From Paragordius varius (taxonomy: Eukaryota > Nematomorpha), in the NCBI GenBank assembly GCA_964247055.1, contig OZ176050.1:11780001-11844000 (forward strand): a stretch of DNA of 64,000 bases, read 5' to 3'. How positions within the stretch are numbered: position 1 is the first letter of the stretch; each line of letters starts with the position of its first letter. The notes under the pieces were generated by a model that was not told the origin of the DNA, made no database searches, and saw only the letters and a list, made by a program, of their open reading frames with translations. Positions 1 through 11,244 of this stretch are shown one piece after another. The position numbers and the translations under genes are program-made.

Positions 1-136
1 GTGTTTTGCAGTTTTAAATTAAGCTAATGTTTGAGGTTTAAAAATTATTTATTTAGATTATTGAATTCAAATATTGGTAAGATATTGAAATGATCGTCGA
101 AATTATATATTACATATTCCTGATTTCTATTTATAG
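1..136 (+). other. Upstream intron of the p190RhoGAP-like gene
   Basis: AT-rich sequence before the first exon I can place. It ends in a plausible 3' splice site (ATTTATAG) at 136. The reading frame downstream needs one base from an exon that lies outside the window. I see no coding sequence here. Confidence 0.5.
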
Positions 137-3100
137 ATACATTAATTTATGAAATTTACCAACAAAATTTTGGCGGAAAATCTCCACATCACAATCAAAT
201 CTCATCTTGCACCACTTATCAACCCGCAAAAGATTCATCTCTAGGTTACAAAATTAATTCTCACTCAACTCTCATGAATGGAACAGTAATGATGGATTAT
301 ACAAAAGATGGTATACGTAAATAATTAGTTTTATGGCGTGAAAATTTTATATTTTACACCTTTTCATGCTAGTAACTTAAACTATAATTGGAAACCACTG
401 GCTTAAATTATGTAATATTATACTATTAATATCCAAAGTTGGGATATATAATTGTAATTTATATCATAAATTAAAAATAGCTGACTTTCTATTGATGGGG
501 TTTTATTGCTTCTTTACAAACAAACCCTAAACCTATTTAAATTTGATCATCCAAAATAATCTTAAAAACAAAAATAAATAGAAGCGTTGTTGGCCAATCA
601 TTCGAATGCCAGTAATAATGTAGCGAGCAGTGGGATAGTGCGTGAAAAAATTAAAGCATTTGGATATTCCGCTTCGCATGAACCTCTTTCAGAACTCACC
701 GTATCTCCCAAAATGGGTCAAAAAATTAAAACGGTCAAAACTTATTTCGAAACTGAGGATATTAAACCTAATAACAATGATACAAAACAAAAACAATCGC
801 AACAAATTAAACGGGTAAAATCGCTAATAATTTTTTGCAAAATAATATTTTGAAATTATTTTTTTTAACATTAGGAACGATTCGGTTCGAAGCGAATCCC
901 CAAAGCATCCTCCATTGCTAAACCAAATGATCCTAGTCACTTGATTATTCATGTAAGTTTATGTACAAAATTGAATATTTTACTACTTTTTAAAATTCAG
1001 AATTTTGAATGTTTGTGTAACAAACTTTAATTTATAACTTTTATTCAAATATTTTTTCATTGCTATTTTTTATCCAATAGAAATAGTAGATAATAATATG
1101 ATATTATGCAACTATATAGGGTAAAATGTCCATATTTTTTTTATATGGATAAGCTTGAAATTTTTTTATTTTCCCATTTTCATACATTTAACCATCTTCT
1201 TAATATCATTTCTACATGTGATTTTTTAAATCCAAAATTTTAACGTTTATATTTTAAAAATCGCATATTAAAAGTTATTTATGCATAATTTTTATGAAAA
1301 TTTAGGGTAAAGAAACTCAAATGCTCAATATCCCCCCAATTTCTGGTCATCGTTCTCATATTGCCAAAAGTAATTTTCATATATGCTTATAATGCGAATT
1401 TTATAAAATTCTTAAGTATATGCCCAAAATTAATGTTTTTATTCTAGAAAAAAATTGTGAATTCCCACAATTACCCGATCTCATTAGTCAATTGCACGTT
1501 AGGGATGAATTGACATCGCCATCTAGCATAGTTAATGACAAAATGTTTGTTTCCAAAATTGAATTATTGGAGAAAAGTATATTTAAAAAAACAATAAAAA
1601 TAAATTTCTTTACCTTTGTTTCTGATAATTAATAAACATTAATTATAGAAATTTAAGAGATAAAATAGCTAATTTATATAAATAAATATTTCCTTGATTT
1701 TCTTATCAGTCTCAAATGATTACAATTGTGAATTAGAATATCGAGTGTTTAATTTCATCTCTATTTTTATTCGGCCCCCAAAACGATAGCTTATATTTAA
1801 AATATAAAGGTTTATATTTTTATCTTTAAATATTATTTTTTTGTCTTTATTTATTTAATTCAGACAAGTTGAGCGGAAAACTCACCCAAAAAACTGTTAA
1901 TACAGCTCACAAACACGATTTACCAAAGGTGATTATGTTTAGGATAAAATATTTTTTTTATTTTAGATTAAATTTTAATTTTGACTGATTTAAAAAGTAG
2001 ACCATCCATTGTACAATAAAATTTTGATGAAACAAATATTTATAAAGTAAAAAGTTTTATTTTTTAAAAGAAAATATTTGTTTTGTTTATTTAGTGTGTT
2101 GCCAAAGAAACTAAAATTCCACCAGCCTTTATAAAATGCATCGAGTACATTGAGAAAGAAGGTAATGTTAAATTGAGATTATTTTTGATGATTACTTTAT
2201 ATCCAATTAAATAGGAGGTACAAATAAATAATATTAATTTTGCCTGCGAAAAAGGATATGCATAAATATTAGTTAAGACACACAATTAGTTATGCCTAAA
2301 ATAAAATCAAAATTGGTATAAGACTAAAAAAGTTTTATAGCCGGTTCTTAGTTTCAGTGTTTATACTAATCGCTAATTTATAAATATTTTTATTTATTAA
2401 TAGGCATATTTTGTGAAGGGATCTATCGAGTACCTGGAAGCAAAACCCAAGTCGATTTATTGCTCAAAAAATTAAGTATGTATGGGCTCTTATATTTTAT
2501 ATAAAAATAATTCATCCGAAAAACCTTACATCATATTTTTGAGATTTTTATTGTAACCTCACAGATTCAAATTCTACCAAATTTAACATTGCGGATTTGG
2601 ATATTCAAGTCAACGCCGTAGGTACCGCAATTAAAACCTTTTTATCAGATTTGTCTGAACCCCTAATACCAAGCACCCTGATTGATAAACTTATCGTTAT
2701 TGGAAGTATTGTTTTTTAATTATATCGAAAAATTGATTTTTTAAATATAACATTTACAGTTCAAATTCACCCTTGAACAATTCAAATTCACCCTAAAATA
2801 AATTATTTGTTTCTTAAGATTAAAAATTACCTTTATTTTATAATATTTTTAAAATATGAAATTCTATAATTAATATTTTAAAGAAATAATAAATTATGTC
2901 GTAATAATCTGTTTTATAATAACGAGTTATTAATTCGAAAACACATAATTTATTTTTAGGGGGAATTCGAATTGTTCAAGTGTGAATTGGAATTGTAAAT
3001 GGTATATAATTGGTTTATAGATTTGAATGATGCCAAGGATCAAGTGATTCATTGGAAAACAATTGTTCGCGATTTGTGCAATGATCCACAATTTAATTTT

Positions 3101-3439
3101 CTCAAATATGTGTTGGACCATTTAAATAGGTTATAAATTTAATAAATGGTTTATGAAATATATGAAAATGCAACGCATATAGCTAATAATTAATAGTAAA
3201 AGATTGAATGCGTAAATAATGACTTGAAACAATTTCACTCGAAATATAATTTTTTTAATTTTAGACTTGGAAATTTTTGCGAAACTACATGTATGACTAC
3301 ACGAAATCTAGCGAAATGCTTTTGGCCAACCCTAATTAGGCCAGATTTTACGAATTACGAATCGATGACCTTATCGGCCGCACCTCTTGAAGAATCTCTT
3401 TACATTCTTATCAAGCATTTCGATATGATTTTTACATAG
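137..3439 (+). CDS. ARHGAP35: p190RhoGAP-like protein (ARHGAP35/ARHGAP5 family), 3' part, 11 exons
   Basis: Exons that join in phase: 137-316, 582-814, 875-952, 1306-1369, 1448-1576, 1864-1928, 2095-2161, 2404-2475, 2565-2705, 3021-3129, 3265-3439 (stop TAG). They give the last 436 residues; the 5' end lies outside the window. The first six exons encode a poorly conserved Asn/Ser/Lys-rich linker. Exons 7-11 encode a RhoGAP domain that reaches the C-terminus. Visible motifs are KIPPAFIKCIEYIE, the arginine-finger segment GIYRVPGSK (the Arg supplies the catalytic finger in this family) and CFWPTLIRPDF. The WPTL form is typical of p190RhoGAP, where most RhoGAPs have GPNL. The family switches off RhoA at the plasma membrane. 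The usual N-terminal GTPase and FF domains would be upstream and are not seen. The intron 2706-3020 is mostly a MITE. Any other RhoGAP is a less likely alternative. Confidence 0.88.
2751..3004. mobile_element. Palindromic TA-flanked MITE, copy 1 (in a p190RhoGAP intron)
   Basis: About 254 bp with long terminal inverted repeats. The left end reads CATTTACAGTTCAAATTCACCC and repeats AATTCAAATTCACCC a second time. The right end is the reverse complement and finishes GAATTGTAAATGGTA. Family ends read TA-CCATTTACA, so a TA target-site duplication as in Tc1/mariner elements is likely. There is no coding capacity. The element fills about 80% of intron 2706-3020 and its right end lies 16 bp from the 3' splice site. 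Confidence 0.8.
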
Positions 3440-4040
3440 CATTTATGATACACTTTTAGTTTTTATTATATCTATATAAGAATGAATTAAAGAGACACAA
3501 TATGAAAGCATACATATATATTAATTCTATTACCTATCTACTATCCTTGCTCACAAAATATTTTTATATACCCATAAGACTGATTTTTGGTCATTTATTT
3601 TTTTACAAAGGACAACCTGTATTATGAAAGATATCACGAATTCTATGCATTTATCACATTTGCTACAATTTTTTTTACTTAGAAGCTTTTATTTAATCTT
3701 TATTTATGCATTAAAAGCGCATTTATTTTACAATATTTATTTGATTAACAATTTCTTAGGAATAAATTTATTGATAAATTTTTTATACTTTTAAAAAACG
3801 TGAGAATGAAACGATTTTGAGTTAACATTTTAATATATGTTCTTAAAATCAACAAATTATTAAATAATAACCACCTCTATATTTCGTACTCGGGCGGGTA
3901 AAAATTATAACTGATCTGACCTTTTATACAGTAAAAAAATTGTACGGAAAAAACGTAAAAATATAAAGACAAATATTTTATTTCAGATGGTAAACATACT
4001 TTGTTAAGCCATAATTTTTCTTATATAAATTATATATACC
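3440..4040. other. 3' flank of p190RhoGAP gene, no gene seen
   Basis: AT-rich non-coding DNA. A variant poly(A) signal ATTAAA lies at about 3486-3491, some 50 bp after the stop codon. I see nothing else I can name. Confidence 0.4.
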
Positions 4041-4841
4041 ATTTGCACTTCGAGAGTGTTCTTAAACGCTTCAAGTTGGTCCTGAACATTTCAAGTTGGT
4101 CCTTTGACTTTTTTGTTTTGTTTTTAACTTTTACCAATCAAATCCTGTACCATTAATCTATTTTATCATTTTTAACCTATAAATGGCTTTTGATTATTCA
4201 GATACTGTATATTTTTATTAAGTTTAAAAAAATAAATTGATTTTTAAATAATTTTAAAATAATTATAAAAATATAATTTTTGGGTTATTAATTACAATTT
4301 TTCGTTGAAAACATTTATTAAAAATATTGTTGAATTTATAAAATTAATTATAAACAAAAAATTGGTTCTAATCAAAAATATTGTTAAATGAATAAATAAT
4401 TATAAATCAAGATAATTAGGTTAAAAATTAATAAAATAAATACATGCAATTATGGTTAATGGATGGATAATATTAGGACTCCACATATTCGGAGTTTTGT
4501 GTCCACGAAGTAATTCCCGCCATAAATTACGATCTTTACATTGTTCTGTAGAAAGGTTACGTTGATTCAAGTCCATTTTCATATTATCATTATGAGAAAA
4601 GAGTGGTCGGGTCTTTCTTTTATTGCCATCAACATTAATGTTTTCAACAGTTTTTAAAGGATGGATGGCGTCTGTTCTCTGAGTATGACCGTAGAGACGC
4701 AATCTATTAGTTTGGATGATATAATCGATTTTATCCGTTTTTTTCAATGAAAGTTGGTATTTGTGGTGTACGAAATGGTTAAATCCAAACTTTAAACTAG
4801 GACCAACTTGAAGTGTTCAAGGACACTCTTGAAGTACAAAT
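4041..4841. mobile_element. Unclassified TIR element (ends ATTTGCACTTC), copy 1, carrying a LINE tail
   Basis: The left end ATTTGCACTTCGAGAGTG is matched inverted at the right end (ACTCTTGAAGTACAAAT). Both ends have subterminal repeats around CTTCAAGTTGGTCCT and its complement. A second copy at 56076-57201 shares the ends and interior. This copy additionally carries a LINE reverse-transcriptase tail (4421-4747) that the second copy lacks. I cannot assign a superfamily. A target-site duplication is not clear. Confidence 0.65.
4421..4747 (-). mobile_element. LINE reverse-transcriptase C-terminal tail fragment
   Basis: The minus strand encodes an open 108-codon stretch with the signature of the end of a non-LTR reverse transcriptase: RLRLYGHTQRTD (family form RLRWYGHV.R.D), KRKTRP (family KRRGRP), then CKDRNLWRELL (family AQDR..WR.L). 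Only this C-terminal tail is present, as expected of a 5'-truncated LINE insertion. It lies inside a TIR element whose other copy in the window lacks it. Confidence 0.72.
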
Positions 4842-5183
4842 AGTATAATAGAATTAAATACATAATTGATTGATTTACCAATATACATATCATTTTCATA
4901 CTCTCCAATTTTAAACAATTTATATTTTTAAAAAAATAAATTTTAAAAATTATAGTTGTCTTTAGAAAAAAATATTTGTCTTTATATTTTGACGTTCGTC
5001 TAATTTCTATAAAAGTCATTCATGGTCATAATATAGTATCCAACCCTAAACAAACCAATACAGCTAACTGTCAAATTGGTTGTTGTACACAGAAAGATTG
5101 TCCTGATGATAATATATATTCTGAAAGTTTAATGTATTAGGATCATAGTTTTGGTTTTCAGGCTTATGAGTAATGTAAGAAAG

Positions 5184-6065
5184 TTAGCTTTTCGATTGTG
5201 CTGAACTTTTTTATTATATTTAGATTGATATTTTTAAAAAAATACTAAAAGAAACAGTCCCAATTTAAATTTAAGTTTCTATCCTATTAAAAATTATATA
5301 AATAAGGCAAAATATATAATATTTATTATATATGGAATAATTCAGCAAAAATAATATAAATTTATTATAATTCGATTACTACAAGTAATCTTTGTCAAAC
5401 GTAAAAATAAAATAAAAATATAAACTAAAATTTAAATTATAAAGTAAAAATATTTAATGAGATATGAAACTAAAATAACATGTGTGTATTGTTAATAAGA
5501 AAAAAATTTGTAATGTTATTAATATTGTTAGGATCCTTCTTTCTGTTCATTATATTTCCTTCTTTGTTAATATAAAACTTTCCTTCAATATTCTTTTTGT
5601 TCTGTTTTCCTCTATATCGACAACTTCGGCATCCCAGTTTATTTTATGTTTACATTTAAAGGCATGATATGCCAAAGCCGAATCATTAGTTTTATTCTTG
5701 CTAACTGCCATTTTATGTTCTTTTATCCTAAAATCTAGTCCTCTTTTTGTTTGTCCAATGTATACACTGTCGCAATCTTGACATTTAATTTTATATATTA
5801 CACATTGAGAACTAGGATTCTTTTTCTGTGAATTTAATAATTTAGAGATATTATTTAATGGTTTAAATAGTTTCGGAAAAAACCGTATCACACTTAAAAT
5901 CACTTTCAACATTAACATAAACAGAAAAAATGGTATATTTTGCTATATTTTTGTATTTAACTATATTTTATATTCTTTGATATATTTCTTTTAAACGATC
6001 CTGGGGTATCTAACTACCCCAATTTTAATCGAATGACTGAAATGAACGTTGTATCTGAGTGTTAA
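5184..6065. mobile_element. piggyBac-type MITE, degenerate copy 1, with an internal Penelope remnant
   Basis: The right end is clear. CTGGGGTATCTAACTACCCC is followed by ATCGAATGACTGAAATGAAC and ends GAGTGTTAA at 6065. This matches the long-spacer end of the copies at 19806, 29109 and 49511. The left part (about 5250-5310) matches their interior: the region of CAATTTAAATTTA, CTATCCTA and TTATATAAATA. The extreme left end is uncertain. The middle is interrupted by about 400 bp with a GIY-YIG coding remnant. Confidence 0.55.
5550..5918 (-). mobile_element. Penelope-like retroelement remnant: GIY-YIG endonuclease domain
   Basis: The minus strand reads about 120 codons with the hallmark of Penelope-like elements: CVIYKIKCQDCDSVYIGQTKR then RIKEHK. 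This corresponds to the Y-x-I...C..C...YIGQT..R...R..EH form of the GIY-YIG nuclease that these elements carry after the reverse transcriptase. No reverse transcriptase is seen next to it, so only the 3' end of an element remains. It is an old fragment. Confidence 0.75.
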
Positions 6066-6949
6066 ACAAATATATAATACTAAAAAAGTTCGACATTACG
6101 ACTAATTTCGTCTTTGTTTTCATTTATATAATCGTATTCAAATTAAACTGATTCTATTAGTTATAATTTTCATTTACCATTAATTAGATGGCTTATAAAT
6201 ATAAATTAGAATATTACACAAATCTTTTCAAGATGAATTTGAGTTTAGTGAATTTGACTCAGTTAAATTATGTATATTTACACATAAATATTAATTAATT
6301 TAAATACTAATATTTATGCCAAAATTTAAGTTGATTCCTATCCATGTATACTATTAGTTACAGTCTTGTATGTAAATTATTGTTGAACATTCGTTTTTAA
6401 ATAATTTTTTGGTTATATGCACATTTTAAAGCCTTAAAATAATAATATCCTTATGTATTGTTAAAATTTTTTTAATTAAAAGATTCAAAATATTATTCTT
6501 TAAATAATATTTTATGTATTTTAAATATAACTAAACCCAAGCAGATGTCCATTTAATCCATATATGAAGAAATAAATCGTAAATCTATAGTTACTTTAAA
6601 AAATTATGAATCCCAACTATAACCCATTATTTCTTCTTTGCTCTGAAGCATTATATTAAATTTAAATAAAAAAACTCAGAGCAACAAATATCAAAGGAAA
6701 ACATAGCTCCCGCAGTTTATACTTTTGAATCGGATACAAGTGAAGAGTCATCAAGTGTTTAAAACACTTAATAGTATCTGATTTGGTGTTCCATTAAATG
6801 AAAATATATTATCTTGTGAAAAAGGTACTAATATTTTTCAATTTTAGAACATAGAAATAAGGAAATAGTAGATAGAGCCAAAAGAGTATTTTTTGATCCC
6901 AAAAATTTGGAAAAACCTTCATTTTTTTCGATATCTCCTTAACATCAAT

Positions 6950-7760
6950 ATATGTGTTAGGAAAAAAGTTTTTTCTTGGAAAATCTATTAATAGAAAAAA
7001 ATCTAGTCGGCGTAACAAATTTGAAAATCCACAATTAATAGATACTGTCAAAACTTTAATAAACAATGATTGTGAATTAACAATCGATAAATTAATAAAA
7101 CAAATACCAGACCTATAAAAGTAGGAGAACAACTATTTATGAAATTCTCTCTGATTTACAAATTATTCGAAAAAGGTGTATATTACAACCACCAGGAACG
7201 CAATACACCGGAGACTAGAGAAAAGTGATATATTATGCCAGATTGGTCAAATATGTTCTACATTAAGTAATTGACGAGTCTGGTTTCAAGTTTAAAACTA
7301 ACAAATATATGGGGTGGAGCTCCAAAGGGCAAATCTTCTCTCCTATTGTAGAGGGATTTAACAAAGGTACATCTAAATTTATTTTAGGAAAAAATGTTCA
7401 TTAATATGTATGTTTGGTTACACGGAGTAATTAATTACAAAACAAAAGAATGCGCCTTTAAAGGCGATGATTATAGTATTTTTTTGGCGAAATGTTTAAC
7501 CAGAATTCCTGAAAGTTTATTCATAGTTTACGACAATGCCCCTATTAAAGCGGTGCTAGGAGAACCAAGGAGCAAAATTGTATATTTACCTCCTTACTCG
7601 CCGCAACTCAATCCTATTGAGTGTTTTTTCCACGAGATAAAACATGACTATGATAAAAGACCGCGGTGTTATACCACTCTAGAGCAGCATAACACAAGAC
7701 TTTGCGAATATAGAAGGCAAAAAAATCTAAAAAACTATTATAATTTTTCTTGACACATTA
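6950..7760 (+). mobile_element. Tc1/IS630-type DDE transposase relic
   Basis: The best part is 7394-7753, open for 119 codons. It contains FIVYDNAP (second catalytic Asp) and VYLPPYSPQLNPIECFF, the DDE_3 motif with the catalytic Glu. The first Asp lies upstream in a VIDESGFKF-like stretch near 7270. An N-terminal helix-turn-helix-like stretch (LIDTVKTLINNDCELTI) lies near 7040-7090. The upstream part is interrupted by stops and frame changes. The spacing from second Asp to Glu is only 28 residues, where Tc1/mariner elements usually have 34 or more, so there is probably an internal deletion. No terminal repeats were found. Confidence 0.8.
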
Positions 7761-8414
7761 TATTAGAATGTCTGCAAAGAAAACCCCCTTAAAAACAATA
7801 AATTTATTTTCTGTTTAAACTTTGATAGAAAATTTATTAAATTATTTGTGATAACTTTATTACAAAAGGTAAATACAATATACTTATGTTAAATAGATGT
7901 TTACGTAAAACTACAACACTAAAACCAATTAAATGCGTACTATCAAAGTTTCCATACAAAACTGTATATGTATTAAAGACTATTTTATATAAAGTTATAT
8001 ATTTTTGAATTTTTTTAAAATAACTCAAGTAATTAAAATTTGTACCATATCCTTTTAACGCTCTATTACCATTTCGGATATATTTATATTCCAGACCGAT
8101 TCGAATTATTGAGCCCAATTTATAAATATGTTTCTTTAGCCTTTGCGCATTATAAAAAAATTTTTAAAAAATGTAAAATTGTAAAAATCCTCATTTCAAA
8201 ATTTTTCGCCATTTTTTTATATTTTTTTAAATCGATAATGCATCAGACATATAAATGTATGATTAAAAATGTAAATTAAAAAGATTTTAGGATACACAGT
8301 AAAAACTTGATTTATTTAATCAAATTTGTTGTCCCAATTTTAGAATCAATCACATATATACCAGTTAACATGAAATTCTTCTAAAACAGGAAATTTGATT
8401 TATAGACATATATA
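7761..8414. other. Intergenic, nothing recognised
   Basis: AT-rich DNA between the Tc1-like relic and the RhoGAP pseudogene. Short open stretches on both strands are low-complexity and match nothing I know. Confidence 0.4.
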
Positions 8415-9940
8415 TTATAGGAAAAGAAAAAGTGTTCATTATTCCTCTACCTATTTCTAGTCATCGAAAAAATTTTCAGATATGCTCAATCCTACAAGCT
8501 CCTTCAAATGTGAATTTAAGATTTAATTTTATGTCTAAAAAAGTATAAATCTCTTCAATTACCTGCCCTTTTTAGTAAATTTTACGTTAGTAAACTGAAA
8601 TTAAGCATAGATAACGGACAAGATGTTTGCTTTAAAAATTGAAGATTAGTATATACGTTAAATGAATTAAATTATTTAGATTTTTGTACGTGCGTTTGTT
8701 TTATGTCAGTATGATTGAATATATATCTATATTAATAACCACTTAAATATTTAAATCAAATTAAGCGGAAAATTGTATCACATATCGGTTACTATAGCTC
8801 ATAAAAATTATTTAAAGGCATTTAAATAATTCATACTAAAATATTGTTTTGTTTTTAATTTTACCAAAGCGAACACATTTAAAAAAGGTATTATTTAATT
8901 GATTTATTTAAATGATTATTTTATCCAATCAATTAGGAGGCTTATTTTACAAAGAAGATATTACCGGTAATAAAATGTACGAATTATTAATCCAGCATTA
9001 AAATATAAACTTTTCATGTACAATTGGTTATATATGAATCCGCTTAAGAAGCAGTATAAAATTATATGGACAAAAATTATAATTTCAAAAAGATATTTGG
9101 TTAATGTTAATTGGCCTAACTATCAATGTTTGATCTAACCCTTGATATAAAGACATTTTTACTTATTTGTGAGTATATTTTGTAAAGGATTTTATCGAAC
9201 GAAACCCACCTCATTTAATTGCCAAAAAGATTAAATATGGGCTTGAATAAACTTTGCATTTGAAAAATTAAAACCAACAAGACTACTCATAAATGGGTCG
9301 TTTTTATGTATTATCTAAAATATTAACTTGTAAATACCTATTTTTTAAAAATAAAATTTTTATCCGGCATCCCTTCAACTATGGCGTCCGGCGCATCCCC
9401 CTTTCTATCCCTCTAGCTACGCACATTAGGGCATACAGAGCAATAGTATGTAATACAATAAAAAATTTTTTTATTCGATAGGTCTGAAGCCTTGTAATTA
9501 ATAGTATTGGTTAAATTGTCAATCGTTGATTTTTCTATATATATATTATATAGTTAAAAAATTTGAATGGTGCCAAAGATCAGGTAGTACATAAGAAAAC
9601 TCTTGTTAGTTATATTTGAAGCGATGATTAGACAAACAGCTAATTAATTATTTCTATACATTTTATAAATAGATCGAGTTTATTTAAATCATAAACTTAA
9701 AAATTTTTGTGAAACTACATGTCTGGTTATAAAAAATATAGCAAAATACTTTTGGTCAACTTAAAAATCGATGATTCTATCGGCTTCACATCCTGATGAA
9801 TCTCTAAAATTATTTTCGAAATAATTTTAACATTTTATTTTTTATATGCTACGAATAGGCACAATATGAAAAGTATACATATAAATTGTGTTACACATAG
9901 ACCCTTCTTACTCATATAATGTTATTTATATATCCGTAAG
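8415..9940 (+). pseudogene. Decayed duplicate of the p190RhoGAP 3' half (introns retained)
   Basis: The segment repeats, in order and on the same strand, pieces of the gene at 1300-3560. The 8432-8475 stretch matches exon 1306-1369, including CTAGTCATCG for CTGGTCATCG. About 8530-8650 matches exon 1448-1576. About 8760-8820 matches 1864-1928. About 9178-9240 matches 2404-2475. About 9555-9620 matches 3021-3100. About 9690-9830 matches the last exon, including TTTGTGAAACTACATGT and CGATGATTCTATCGGCTTCAC. The similarity continues into the 3' flank (GCACAATATGAAAAGTATACA). Intron-like spacers are present, so this is a DNA-level duplication and not a retrocopy. Every exon carries stops or indels. 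The counterpart of exon 2565-2705 is missing, and so is the MITE. Confidence 0.8.
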
Positions 9941-10094
9941 GGTTGATACCTGATGTAGTTATAAATTATTATAGGTTTGACTAAGAGAAGACGTAGGGAA
10001 AAGTACGCAGATGATTTACAGGTCCCATTTTGTTTATCTAACTTTTAAGGACATACACACACGTGTTGTAGCGTCTTATTTTTATCATTTATTT

Positions 10095-10670
10095 TATGCC
10101 TAAAAATAACATGCGGCTTGCATTGCCATCAAAAGAAAAAGACCGATGATAATTATCGTTTTCTATCAGAAACATATGGTGAGTATGCTCTATCGAATAA
10201 CACCTGTCAAGCATCGTTTCCAAATATTGAAAGTTGCGATATCATTCAAAGGAGTATGGGCGCTCTAATAGTTCACACAATTGCTAAGACGCTAAAGTGC
10301 AAGAGTTATTGGATGATGACAATGCAAGTCAACCCATCAATTGGCAAAAGCATGACAAATACCAAAAAACAATCGATAAATGTCTACGAAAAAAAACCAA
10401 TAAAATCGGAGGACCCTACAAACATTTTGAATGAACTTTAAATTTAAAATCGCAAAGCTGATGAAATTCTACTTCAACGCCACCAAAGAAACTATTTTTG
10501 CATTGATGGGATAGATGATGAGAAATAATTATATTTTTATATTAAAGGCGAAAAAATCGTGGCTGGCAAAACAGTCATAAAGCGACAACTGAAAAATATT
10601 TATTCTAACCTTATTTTTAGCGCCTTTCTAATAGGTCAGATCCGACCCTACAAAATATTTTAATCCAATC
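10095..10670 (+). mobile_element. mariner transposase relic
   Basis: A stretch open for about 107 codons reads YRFLSETYGEYALSNNTCQASF, resembling the mariner N-terminal form I..VYGE.ALS..TCQ.WF. Downstream, in shifted frames, come LLQRHQRNYFCIDGIDDEK (family LL.R......F...IVTGDEKW) and KKSW. The reading frame is broken between these parts and the catalytic domain beyond the first Asp motif is largely lost. No terminal repeats were identified. Confidence 0.68.
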
Positions 10671-11244
10671 AATGTCTATAATTTATGCATTTATTCTTTA
10701 AATTTAAAATAATGTGGACAAATGTAATGTGCATTTATACCTACTGGGATTTTTAAAAATATTTAATGACAATTATGTATAAAAATAAACCTATAAATAA
10801 TACGTATACCAATCTCATTTTGCACAATATATTTAAAAATATTTAAATAATATATTAGAAAAATATAATATCCTTAAATAAAATAATAATATTTTAGAAA
10901 AGATAATACCATAATGCCTTTACATTTTTAAAAGCTTTGTTTCACCGGAATAAATTTAAAAATAATTTGTTTTTATATCAGGTATGGGAAGTAAGAAAAA
11001 AATGCGCTATTAGGCCGCAACATTTAATAACTAAGGAGTTTACTAATAAAAGTCCGACTTTATGGCCCTATATGGATATTTGAAAAACTAAAAATTTACA
11101 ATTATTAATCAAAATAACAAATATGTGCTTATTGGATTTAGGGGCTTAACATCCTACAAGATATGGACATGGTTGGCACATTCGAACATGTTTGAAAATA
11201 GATAAATAAATAAATGGCTCGGTTATTTTTTTGGCCAAATGGTT
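10671..11244. other. 3' flank of the FRMD3/5-like gene, nothing recognised
   Basis: AT-rich DNA between the mariner relic and the end of the minus-strand FRMD gene. I found no clear poly(A) signal on the minus strand close to the stop codon. Confidence 0.4.
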
